Shown here: one piece after another, positions 30,142 to 40,684 of the stretch
How positions within the stretch are numbered: the stretch's first letter is position 1
Layout: each line of letters starts with the position of its first letter
From: Hemileia vastatrix
Taxonomy: Eukaryota; Basidiomycota; Pucciniomycetes; Pucciniales; Zaghouaniaceae
Direction: 5' to 3'
DNA: 64,000 nucleotides
NCBI GenBank assembly: GCA_030280995.1
Contig: JASXTE010000009.1
Span: 310,001 to 374,000 of the forward strand
The notes under the pieces: model-generated
What the model was told of the DNA's origin: nothing
The model's database searches: none
What the model saw: the letters and a program-made list of their open reading frames with translations, nothing else
Made by a program: the position numbers and the translations under genes

Positions 30142-31360
30142 TGTCGGCCGGTCGTCTAGAAGAAGGTGGAGAAGGTAATTGGAAAAAAGGTAGAAGGGGA
30201 AATAAAAAGGAACTGAAATAAAGAAATATATAATTTTAATAATAAAAATTTAAAGACTTTTAATAAAAATGGACGGGGATCAATGTGGTTAATAAAGTAA
30301 GTACTGTTTTATTCTCTCTGCTTAATTATCAACTGTTAATACTAAAGTATTCTTATTACAACCTTTAATATTTTATTGTATTACTTAAATAGGCAGAAGC
30401 GCAATTTAAATAGTAGTAAATAAAATGTATTTTGTAGTATAAAAAATATGTTTGAGTAGTAAGTGATGAGGCTACAGGGGATTATCCAAGGCCTTTTTAT
30501 AGGCAATGGGTCCTCTGAAGCGCCACTACATTTGTAAATACAAGATTCATAATAAGATGAAACAAGAAAATAAAAGAATAAGTGAAACATAACAATTTAG
30601 AGAAAAATATGAAACAAATAATTAAAACCCCAAATAAGAACCAAATTTTCCCAGAATGAATTCCCAAATCAGTAAGTAAAAATAGTGAGTAACTAAACAA
30701 GCCTGAGATATAGGAAATATGAGAAAAATAATTCAAAACAGATGGTACAGTATGCTTTAAGGGTTTTTAAGTGAAACAAGTAAAAATATTTTGACGCAAC
30801 AAAATATGTAATCAATTTTAATTTAGAATAAAGAAATTAATTAATTGCTCCAACTATGTAATTAAATAATTAATTTAAATGAAAACAAATAATTAATTTA
30901 TTACTAAATTAAGTTGAGAATTTTAATACTATTTTATAAAATAAGTATTATAATTTATTTAATTTTTTATTGACACAATTAAGGGTCCAAAAAACAGCGG
31001 TAATAGCCATGGATAATAGTATATGAAAAAGTATATTTTAATGATTGAATTTAATTAATTAAAGTAATTACAATATAAGATAAACAATTGAATATCATTA
31101 TCTTATAAGTTTTTAATTAATTAATTTATAATTATTGAATAAACAATGTGCCCTTTGTTATGCAATTAAATTCTTTTAAATTATCTTATAATAAAATTAG
31201 AATAATATTTACTTTATTTATATAAATAAAATATTAATATAAATTTATTATGTAATATAATATTAATTTTAAATGCATACTCTGAAATTATTATGTCTTT
31301 ATTTAACTCCAATAAATTGTATGTTTTATTTACTGGGCTCCTGGGACAGCCTGGCTGACA
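30142..31360 (-). repeat. 3' LTR of Gypsy-C element IV
   Basis: 1219 bp, ends GGCTGACA. Contains the conserved TATA block at 30490-30503. Confidence 0.92.
30490..30503 (-). promoter_or_regulatory. Putative TATA box of Gypsy-C LTR
   Basis: The minus-strand CCTATAAAAAGGCC lies in a block of about 60 bp conserved in all four Gypsy-C LTRs (also 38615-38628, 41041-41055, 49708-49721). Confidence 0.6.
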
Positions 31361-31391
31361 CTCCCTCACTCTAAAAAAAACAAAAAAAATG

Positions 31392-32355
31392 CTATGATTT
31401 CTTCTTTTTATACTTTTTTAATAGAGTAGGAAGGTTTGAAATTTCTTTACCAGGTATCCATGCATCATATTCAGATGACTTATTTTTAAATCTCAATAAA
31501 TATTCAGTACCTCTTTCAGAAGTGATAATTCTATCATTGAGAATTTTATCAATTTCTGCAGTTTCTGTGATTTCCTGAGGATTCTTCTCTGGTCTACCTC
31601 TTCTTTTGGGGAATAAATCACTGTTGGAAGTATAAGGTTTTAGAAGGGAAATGGGTAAAACAGGATGTTTTCTATCATATGGAGAATATAACAAAACTTC
31701 AACTGCATTATTGCCAATCATTCTTTTTACAACAAAGGGGCCCACAAAAGGATCTTTTAATTTGTTGTTTCCCTGTAAATTGAAGTGGACAGTAGATATC
31801 AACACTTCATCACCCTCTTTAAATTGTGTGTTCCTTATGGGATTTATCCCATCTTTTCTTCTCATATTCAAATGCTTTATCAATACAAGTTTAAGCATGT
31901 TTTTTGCACAGTTGTTGCATTTGAACAAAAGATTTGACACCAGGGTGTAATTCCAACTTAGGCAATTTACTATTGAGACCTTGAGCAGGAGTATGAGGGA
32001 CATAACCTAGCCAAAGCTCAAAAGGTTTCTTTTGAGTAACAGAGTGAACAGTGCTATTATAAGCAAATTCAAGACCAGGCAATAAGGTGACCCAGTAATG
32101 AGTAAATCTGTCATTGTCTTTATATTCCAATCCAAAGGCACAATACCTTCTAATCATATCCTCTAGAGTTTGAATCATTCTTTCAGCTAGACTATCAGTT
32201 TGGGGATGGTGAGCAGTAGATAATTTTAATTCACAACCACATATATCCATTAGAGACATCCAGAATTCAGATGTAAATTTTGGATCTCTGTCAGATATAA
32301 TGGCTCTAGGGAATCCAACTATATTGAACATATTACACCACCATAAGAAAGCCAA
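31392..32355 (-). pseudogene. Gypsy-C integrase core to chromodomain (element IV)
   Basis: The frame at 32355-31891 carries AIISDRDPKFTSEFW and HHPQTDSLAERMIQTLEDMI, the second Asp and the Glu of the integrase triad. The frame at 32003-31392 carries the C-terminal domain and a chromodomain-like tail (EIDKILNDRIITSERGTEYLL ending at DAWIPGKEISNL). The two frames overlap, so a frameshift lies near 31891-32003. Chromodomains in such elements direct insertion to marked chromatin. Confidence 0.88.
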
Positions 32356-32394
32356 GTCTTTGGTGGAGACATCCTTATGGGTGGGAACAAATTT

Positions 32395-33627
32395 TCACAT
32401 TTTAGTAAATCTATCCACTATTACCCAACAAGAATTATAATTTTCTTTACCTGCAATAGGAAGACCAGTGACAAAATCCATATTAATTATTTTCCAGGAA
32501 GCATCAGGTGCTTCAATTTGCTGTAATGACCCTGCTCTCTTACCAGTCATTCTTTTGGATTTCTGGCATGAATCACAAGATTCAACATATAATTTTGCAT
32601 CTTCAGACATATTAGCCCACCAAGCAGTGTTTTTGAGTCTAATCAGTGTCTTCTCAAGATCAAAATGACCAGCTAATATGTCATCATGACAAAGTTTGAG
32701 GATAATTTCTTTCATAGAAGGAGAAATTACAATTACATTAGTAAGCTTTCTTCTATAATAAATATATCCATCTTCAATAGAAAACTTTCCCTTAATTAAA
32801 GCATTCTGATATTTAACAGGAAGAGTTTTAATCGATGCCTGAATAGAAGCATTTTTTGGATCATTTAAGATAGTAACTAATTTATTTAAATCAGATTCCT
32901 TATCATATGAATCCAGAATTAATTGTAATAACTCCTCTTCCATATCAACTATAAGTATACCATGGATATGAACAGTATCATCTTCAGGTACATAGGCAGG
33001 ATTTGAGTCATTATTTTGCAGAGGCAATCTGGACAGCATATCAACATTAGAGTGAAAATTTCCAGCCCTATGGATAATTGTAATCTGTCCTCTGTATTCT
33101 TGAACAGCAAGTTGCCACCTGAACATATGTCTGTTAAGTGTTTTCAGGTTTAAGAGGGACTTCACAGCACTACAGTCAGTTACCAATTCAAACTTTTGGT
33201 CATCTAGATAGTAATGAAGCTTCTCAAGAGCCCAAACAACTTCTAAGCAATCTAATTTAGTGGCACCATATTTCAATTCACTATTTCTCAAGGTTCTTGA
33301 AATATAACAAATTACAACCTCTGAGGATTTATCATTTATAATTTGTTTCTGGTGAAGGGCAGCACCCAAACCAACAAAGCTAGAATCTGTATACAGGAAA
33401 AATGGTTTGTTAAAATATGGAAGAGCTAAGATAGGGGCTGTCATTAAGCAACATTTTAATGTATCAAAAGCTTTTTGACAGTCAATATTCCATATGAATG
33501 CAACATCTTTCCTAGTTAGTTTGGTAAGAGGCAAGGCTATGACTTGATAATTTTTAATATATTGTCTATAATAGCCACACATACCCAAAAAACTTTGGAT
33601 TTCTCTTACAGAAGTTGGTGCTTTCAC
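32395..33627 (-). pseudogene. Gypsy-C RNase H and integrase N-terminal part (element IV)
   Basis: About 410 codons. The RT connection begins MKAPTSVREIQSFLGMCGYY. RNase H follows (FFLYTDSSFVGLGAALHQ, NVDMLSRLP), then the integrase H2C2 (LCHDDILAGHF ... CDSCQKSK) and its first Asp (MDFVTGLP). One stop separates it from RT (33628-33630, TAA where element V has a CAA-type codon), and a TGA follows DRFTKM near 32395. Confidence 0.9.
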
Positions 33628-33630
33628 ATT

Positions 33631-34599
33631 TTAAATTGCAGCAACTTTGTTTTGGTCTACACAAATTTGTAGGCCTGACACAACATGGCCAAGGACTTTC
33701 AAAGATTGAAAACCAAATTTACACTTTTTCAAGGACAAAGTCATATCGATTTCATCCATTTTTTGGAAAACTTTATTCAAATGAACCATATGTTCATCAA
33801 AAGTTTTAGAAAAAACTATGATATCATCAATATAAACCATAAGCCATCCCTCAATTATTTCTTGATGGAAAGTATTATCCATGACTTTTTGAAAAACTGA
33901 AGGTGAATTTTTAGGGCCAAATGGCATTCTAACATACTTATATATTCCCATATGAGTAGCAATAAGCAAAAAATTTTGAGAATTTTTCTCAACTGGAACT
34001 TGATGATATCTTTTATTACCATCCAGACAACTAATAAATTTTGCACCTTGCAAGGTAGCATGTATTGAATTAATTCTCGGCAAAGGATAAATATCATCAA
34101 CAGTATAAGTGTTTAATGCTCTGTAATCACCACATAATCTAGCCTTATCTTTTTCATAAGAAATCAAGACTGGGGAGATGACACAATATTTGGGGGTGAC
34201 ATCCACTTTCTCAATTATATTCATTTTTAATAATGTGGCAATATTATCTTCAATATCCTTTCTTTTTGTTGGAGAAGCAGGATATGGTTTTTTCTTAAGA
34301 CTAGGAGGGATATCACTCAAGTTACAGGATAAGGTAATTTTCATTTCATCCTGAACACTTCCTAAGAAATGAGAACCATGAGCAAAAGCCTTAGGGAAAG
34401 AGGTAATTGAGGAAATAATAGAATCCTTTTGTTCACTAGTTAACTGATCACCAAAAGAAGCAGTATTTATTTCATTTAATAAATCATCCATTTCAATTGT
34501 TGTTCTGCCTTTACACTGGATTAGTGAGTTACAAGACTTTAACAGATGCCCAGAAGGTTTTCTAGAGTAGGAAATTTTGAATTTCCTTTTGCCATTCAA
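33631..34599 (-). pseudogene. Gypsy-C reverse transcriptase (element IV)
   Basis: About 322 codons with KARLCGDYRALNTYTVDDIY, MPFGPKNSPSVFQ, the catalytic YIDDI and KKCKFGF ... LGHVVS. The polymerase core looks complete. Its frame differs from that of protease, which it meets at 34596-34599. Confidence 0.92.
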
Positions 34600-34949
34600 T
34601 CCCAGGTGAAGCAGTTATTTGCTGGGTCCAATTTCACACCAAACATGGTTAAAATATCATTACCCATAATAAAACAATTGCTTAAATTATCATTTTTCAT
34701 GACAACAAATTCACAAACAGCTCTGAAAAAACCACCATTATATTTGAAGAATACAGTGGCTTTGTATTTACCAATGGGACATAAAATAGAGCCATAACCT
34801 CTCCATTTTTCACATTTCATAGGTAATAATTTATCCATATAATATTTATCCACTGAAGCCAGTGCCTTTTCAGACACCACACTTCCTCCAGCACCAGAGT
34901 CAAGAACAACCTCAACATTTTTACCATTAATGATAAATGGTGCCTTCAA
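34596..34949 (-). pseudogene. Gypsy-C aspartic protease (element IV)
   Basis: Contains VEVVLDSGAGGSVVS, the retropepsin-like DSG motif, and FIMGNDILTMFGVKLD near the end. In frame with gag but separated from it by a TAA at about 34998-35000. Confidence 0.85.
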
Positions 34950-35000
34950 AGGGGATATGGATATAGAGCTGTCAGTAATATCTTTAATGATTTCAGCATT

Positions 35001-35894
35001 TTATACTGAAGATAAATCTAAATTACATTCCTCAGAAATATTGTCTAAATATTGCACATCTTGTTTCAACATTAAGACATCCTTAAGGGAGTCATTTTCA
35101 TGGGAGATATTACTGTCACAGTCACTGGAAGAATCATTGAGAGAAACATCAGCATCCTCAGTGTCTGCAGTTTGTTCAACAAGATGAATTTTCTTGTCAC
35201 ACACATGGCCCTTCTGCCAAGGTTTGTTACATTTAAAACAAGTATTAGTTGCATATTTTTTGGGTGCAACTGGGGCAGAGGGTTTACCAGGTTTTTCTGG
35301 AGGTCTGGTAGAGGGCTTACTCTGATCATGATAAGATTTCATAGGATAATTCTTTAATTCATATCTATGGTTAAGTAATACTTCATTACAGATATTAATA
35401 AAAGAAGAATGTTCCCTTACATGTTCAGTTCTAGCCACAATTAAATCTCTTAGAGAATTTGGTAATTTATAAAGAATTTTATCTCTCCAAATATCATAAT
35501 TCATTTTTGGATCAATAGCTCTCAGGATTTTTGTTACTTTCATAAGAAAAACAATTGGTTTATCAACAGAGGAAGAGATATATTTAGAGTTCTCATACAA
35601 TCTCTGTTGAGGCAGTCTAAATTTTGAACCACCAAACTGATTTTCCATCAAGGCTTTCCAATCATTCCATGTATAATGATTGTTATCTAAAAGGACAGAT
35701 TCATACCACATCAAGGCTACATTGGAAAATAAAGAAATTAGCTTATAAACAATTTCCTCATCAGGTAGTTTAAAATATCTCTTTAAATTATCAATTCTTT
35801 GGATGAAGTGTTGCCAATCAGAAGAAGAATCACCATCAAAGGTAGGATATTGGTCCAACTTAGGCCAATTTTTCTGACTACCGGGATGGTTCAT
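35001..35894 (-). CDS. Gypsy-C Gag (element IV)
   Basis: About 297 aa. A retrotransposon gag region (FDGDSSSDWQHFIQRIDNL, ALMWYESVLLDNNHYTWNDW) is followed by a basic/proline-rich linker and the zinc-knuckle CFKCNKPWQKGHVC. It begins MNHPGSQKNW. It packages element RNA. An acidic tail leads to the stop before protease. Confidence 0.88.
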   Translation of the reverse strand: MNHPGSQKNWPKLDQYPTFDGDSSSDWQHFIQRIDNLKRYFKLPDEEIVYKLISLFSNVALMWYESVLLDNNHYTWNDWKALMENQFGGSKFRLPQQRLYENSKYISSSVDKPIVFLMKVTKILRAIDPKMNYDIWRDKILYKLPNSLRDLIVARTEHVREHSSFINICNEVLLNHRYELKNYPMKSYHDQSKPSTRPPEKPGKPSAPVAPKKYATNTCFKCNKPWQKGHVCDKKIHLVEQTADTEDADVSLNDSSSDCDSNISHENDSLKDVLMLKQDVQYLDNISEECNLDLSSV

Positions 35895-36158
35895 TTTTTG
35901 GTTTTAATTATTCATCATTAATAATTCCTGAAGTATAGCCAGGTATTCAGAAATTTCATTATTTACAGAAAAAGCTGGTGCATGACCATCACAAGATTTT
36001 TTGCTAATAGCAAAAGATTTTACAGACTCATTGTCAGTTTGTTTAATGGCTGAAATATGAGGAAGAAAGGAGAAACTCTGCTCAGATTCTTTTTCTTTAT
36101 TTTTATGCAGCTTATGGACAGCATTCTCATTTCTACCATAATTATTGATGGTTAAGGT

Positions 36159-37625
36159 TTAAAATTTTTCCTGCAGGTCAGACACATAGTTTCTTATCCT
36201 TGGAATTTCAGACATCTGGTCATTTACTTTTTCAAGAGATAAAACATTTCTATCCTCAGAAACTGTGTGTTTGGCACTTAGTGCATGGAAATCATTCTTT
36301 AGCTTTTTAAACTCATTTTGTAGAGATTTTATTTCACTTTTTAATGAATAATTTTCTTCAATAAGGGGTTTCAATTCACTCAAGGTTTTATGTAGATTGA
36401 TATTTTTATCTGAGATAGCTCTATGGTCACTCCTTATTTGTTTTTGTTGGCTAAGAACAATATTCAAGGTTTATTTGATTTTAAAATAAGCTGTATCCTG
36501 TACAGAAGAACTTACTTTACATTGCAAGTGCAAATTATTTAATCTATCATTCTCATGGATTAACACATCTCTCAAATGTTTGTCTTTCACAACATTAAAA
36601 TCAAGGGTATCTTTCAATATTTCTTCAGAAGTTTTCTCAATTAAGGTATAGACTTCAGGGGAAACAGAATCATTCTTAATTGCAAGAGAAGGATTAATTA
36701 AAGAAGTAGAAGTCAAATGTAAAGGTTCATCAAATGATAATTTGCTAATTACATTATTAGGGCTAATAGTTACAGGAAGCTGTCTTTTAACAGCTTTAAC
36801 TGTTCTTTCACCATTCTCAATAATATTACCTGCAGAAGAAGACTTATTAGAAAACATTCCCAAGTGATTATCAACCAAATTAATTACCATGGTAGAGGAG
36901 GAAACTTCCCCTGAGATTGAGTTTGGGATTGGGCTTGGGCCTTCTTTCTCCTGCCTTGTTGGTAAGGATGAGGAGGAGGATGGAAATTGGGTGTTCTGGA
37001 TGGGCCAGGCTGATGATGAGGAGGATGTTGCACATTCTGCTGGTAGTGATTCATTAGATAATCCCATTTCCATTGCTCTACTTCCAGAGTACTTTGATTT
37101 TGTCTGAAGGAGCTGGGGGGTTGTGAAGGTTGAGCCTGAAACTGAGGCTGACTGGGAGGCAACTGAGGAGGGGCCTGGGCCTGATTTTGGGTCCTGAGTT
37201 CCTGAACTTGATCCCACAAGGTGTCTACTTTTGCCTTGTATTTCATGTTTTTTGTCTTCAGTTCTTTGATGTGACTGGACAGATTGCTGATTTGCTGGGA
37301 CAGAGGAAGTTTTTTTATTTTGAAGCCTTTTGGAAGACCTTCTTGAGGTACTGGAGGTTTTACTTCCATCTGTTGTACTGGGGGAAGGGGGTTTGATTTG
37401 TTTACTTCTCCTATGATTTCCACATCCTGAATTATGTGAATTTTTCTTGTTAGCATAAGATTTTTTATGTCCAACTTTAGAAGAGCTCACAGTATCAGCA
37501 TCATAATCAATTTCAATTTCATCCACATGCATGTTATCCATACTCTCAGCCAATTTGTTGGACATAATAGTGGGAAGATTAATTAATTTCTTAAAAAAAA
37601 AAAATTCAGTTAATAATTTGCTCAA
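36159..37625 (-). pseudogene. Gypsy-C leading ORFs with coiled coils, overlapping frames (element IV)
   Basis: The frame 37625-36471 is open for 384 codons, starting near MSNKLAESMDNMHVDEIEID. The alternative frame 37474-36884 (196 codons) has a coiled coil (LSQQISNLSSHIKELKTKN) and a P/Q-rich tail, and resembles 2611-2312. The segment 36467-36159 continues with another coiled coil (SLKSEIKSLQNEFKKLKND). The likely coding path switches frames twice or the region is dual coding. The gap 35895-36158 links to gag without a clear frame. The function of this extra protein upstream of gag is unknown. Confidence 0.6.
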
Positions 37626-38265
37626 AATATTAAAAAAAATTTTTTTTATTAATTAAATTATAAAAAAAATATTTTTAATATAAAGTAATATTTATAAAAA
37701 ATAATTAATAATATGGAATGCAAAGGAAAATTGGGAATAAACAATTAAGTTATTTTCAACCAATTAATTAAATTACCAAAATTAAAGATGGCAATGTATG
37801 GGACTAAGTACAAAGTACTATTTAAGTCAACCAAAATTAAACAAAAATTAATAATAATAAAAAAATTAATTTAATAATTTAATTTTTATTAATAATAATG
37901 TTAATTTATTCTAGGACTAAGAGGAATTAAACACTCTATAATGGTCAACTAGGAAAAAAAAATTATATATAATAAATGAACACTTACACTCAGTGACTCA
38001 GCACAAGGCCACAATCACTGTTATTGCAGTAAAAAATCTAGCATAAGAGTTGATAGGAGCAAAGGTTGACTTACAGTAGTGATTGTTAAAGCACCCACAA
38101 AAATATATAACTTTTAAGAATATATAAACCTAAAAGTTAGATCCCCGGTTCAATTCACGTTTGCCAAAAAAGTTCTACTTTTTGCGCAAGGCGGTCCGTG
38201 CGTTATGACGTTTGTCCAAAAAAGTCGTAAAAGTCAATTGTCGATTATTCGGAAGGGTCCTCAAT
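37626..38265 (-). other. Gypsy-C 5' leader (element IV)
   Basis: AT-rich, no ORF. A tRNA 3'-half-like stretch at 38137-38166 is offset about 100 nt from the LTR edge. Confidence 0.5.
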
Positions 38266-39489
38266 TATTGGCCGGTCTTCTAGAAGAAGGTGGAAAAGGT
38301 AATTGGAAAAAAGGTAGAAGGGGAAATAAAAAGGAACTGAAATAAAGAAATATATAATTTTAATAATAAAAATTTAAAGACTTTTAATAAAAATGGACGG
38401 GGATCAATGTGGTTAATAAAGTAAGTACTGTTTTATTCTCTCTGCTTAATTATCAAATGTTAATACTAAAGTATTCTTATTACAAACTTTAATATTTTAT
38501 TGTATTACTTAAATAGGCAGAAGCGCAATTTAAATAGTAGTAAATAAAATGTATTTTGTAGTATAAAAAAATATGTTTGAGTAGTAAGTGATGAGGCTAC
38601 AGGGAATTATCCAAGGCCTTTTTATAGGCGATGGGTCCTCTGAAATGCCACTACATTTGTAAATACAAGAGTCATAATAAGATGAAACAAGAAAATAAAA
38701 GAATAAGTGAAACATAACAATTTAGAGAAAAATATGAAACAAATAATTAAAACCCCAAATAAGAACCAAATTTTCCCACAGCAAATTCCCAAATCAGTAA
38801 GTAAAAATAGTGAGTAACTAAACAAGCCTGAGATATAGGAACTATGAGAAAAATAATTCAAAACAGATGGTACAGTATGCTTTAAGGGTTTTTAAGTGAA
38901 ACAAGTAAAAATATTTTGACGCAACAAAATATGTAATCAATTTTAATTTAGTATAAAGAAATTAATTAATTGTTCCAACTATGTAATTAAATAATTAATT
39001 TAAATGAAAAAAGTAATTAATTTATTACTAAATTAAGTTGAGAATTTTAATACTATTTTATAAAATAAGTATTATAATTTATTTAATTTTTTATTGACAC
39101 AATTAAGGTTCCAAAAAACAGCGGCAATAACCATGGATAATAGTATATGAAAAAGTATAATTTAATAATTGAATTTAATTAATTAAAGTAATTACAATAT
39201 AAGATAAACACTTGAATATAATTATCTTATAAGTTTTTAATTAATTAATTTATAATTATTGAATAAACAATGCGCCCTTTGTTATGAAATATAATTAAAT
39301 GCTTTTTAAATTATCTTATAATAAAATTAAAATAATATTTACTTTATTTATATAAATAAAATATTAATATAAATTTATTATGTAATATAATATTAATGTT
39401 AAATGCATACTCTGCAATTATTATGTCTTTATTTAATTCCAATAAATTGTATGTTTATTTACTGGGCTCCTGGGACAGCCTGGCTGACA
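38266..39489 (-). repeat. 5' LTR of Gypsy-C element IV
   Basis: 1224 bp. Its inner edge reads TATTGGCC where the other LTR has TGTCGGCC. TATA block at 38615-38628. Confidence 0.92.
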
Positions 39490-39683
39490 GATATTGTTGG
39501 GAGAACAAGAAATTGACACCAGCATGAAAATGAGTGTGCCAACCATGGACAAAGACAGTGTGGTTAAAAGGGGTGAGGTAGCAAGGATTCAAACCTGCAA
39601 CACACAAGTCAAGGTGAGTGACTAGTGGCCATCCAGGCAATGATCTAACCACATAGACCATCTTGCCTGGCTATTCAGGGGAT

Positions 39684-40054
39684 GTAAGAAAGATAACTCA
39701 GAGATAGATTCAAAAACTATTGTAAAAGGATTTTCTTGTCAGAATATTTTATTGAAAAACTTGTGAATTGTTAAATAATATAGAGAACCAGCAGGCAAGT
39801 GTAAGCTGTAACAATTTACTAAAGTTTTAGAACTTTGATGTTTGATGTAAAGCATAAATCCAGGAACATAATCTATTCAAATGAGGCTTTATTTTTGAGA
39901 AAAATATTTACATATACTGATTGTAGATTTGTTTTAACAACAAAGTTATAATGACCAAGTAGAAGAAAGTGTACCCAGGATTCATAAAGTTGGAACATTG
40001 ATGATATAAACAGATGAAGTACTGCTACTATGCATATTGAAAGCTACCATACTC
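39684..40054. other. Intergenic sequence, nothing recognised
   Basis: AT-rich DNA between SINE copy 2 and a MITE, with no ORF or repeat that I can support. Confidence 0.5.
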
Positions 40055-40058
40055 TACA

Positions 40059-40485
40059 CACTACACACCAAGTAAGATATCCCTGATGCGTATATTCATG
40101 CATGAGTTGGGGCTATTGTAGAGAGTGACATAAGGAAAAAAAATATGTGTAAGAAAAATATGTGCAAAAAAAATATGTGTGAGAAAAATAAGTGAAGAAA
40201 AATAACTTGCAGATAGGGGAATTTTTGTTTTTTTATTTTTATTTTTGCTCAAAAAAATGATTTTTTCTAATTAATTTTTTTCTTATTTTTTTAAAAAAAA
40301 AAATTTTTTTTTGAGACAAAAATTTAATGGTTGAAAACATTTTTTCTTACATTTACTATTATTGCACTTATTTTCTTTCACTTAATTTTCTGACATTTAT
40401 TTTTCTGACCTTATGTCCCTGCCTAAAATATCCCTAACTCACACATAGATATCCCCATTGGTGATATCTTACTTGGTATGTAGTG
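40059..40485. mobile_element. CACTA-like MITE, 427 bp
   Basis: Terminal inverted repeats CACTACACACCAAGTAAG (left) and CTTACTTGGTATGTAGTG (right) extend to GATATC. Flanked by TACA at 40055-40058 and 40486-40489. The inside is A/T-rich with a repeated AAATATGTG motif and no ORF. Confidence 0.7.
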
Positions 40486-40684
40486 TACACATTTTTTTCA
40501 CTCAATAATGTTACATTGTAATTAACAATAGTGCAATAGTATGCATATCAAGATATTTTATACTTGTTCTAGGATAGTGTTACTGGTTTTTATCATTGGT
40601 ATGTGTGGTGAATCATGTTGTGCATACCCAAAAAGGATGTATCTATAGCTTCATGTAGAGTAAGGTATTACACAAGAGGAGTCG

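Larger units (their letters stand above)
30142..39489 (-). mobile_element. Gypsy-C chromovirus-type LTR retrotransposon (element IV)
   Basis: LTRs 30142-31360 and 38266-39489 (TGTC...GACA), target duplication GATAT at 30137-30141 and 39490-39494. The polypurine tract AGAGTGAGGGAG (minus) precedes the 3' LTR. Order on the minus strand: coiled-coil leading ORFs, gag, protease, RT, RNase H, integrase, chromodomain. Several stops and frame changes and scattered LTR differences show an older, inactive copy. No TGG-type primer site is found directly at the LTR edge. Confidence 0.92.
29759..39669 (-). mobile_element. tRNA-derived SINE copy 2, complete, split by Gypsy element IV
   Basis: Removing 30142-39494 leaves about 558 bp. 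On the minus strand the head starts near 39667 with an A box (TGGTCTATGTGG, 39660-39649) and a B box (GGTTTGAATCC, 39595-39585). The body continues through the GATAT insertion point to 30141, and the 3' end is ...GGGTGACATTGTAAG plus an A-rich tail at about 29759-29775. The whole is flanked by the 14-bp target duplication GCTATTCAGGGGAT (29745-29758 and 39670-39683). The uninterrupted copy 1 confirms the join (GAGATATTGTGGG). Confidence 0.85.

Noticed and set aside
34930..35357. Plus-strand ORFs opposite Gypsy-C gag
   Set aside because: Shadows of gag without conserved counterparts; unlike the Gypsy-B antisense genes there is no second copy and no intron signal.
38137..38166. Primer-binding site of element IV (TGGCAAACGTG on the minus strand)
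   Set aside because: It lies about 100 nt from the LTR edge fixed by the GATAT duplication. A functional PBS should abut the LTR.
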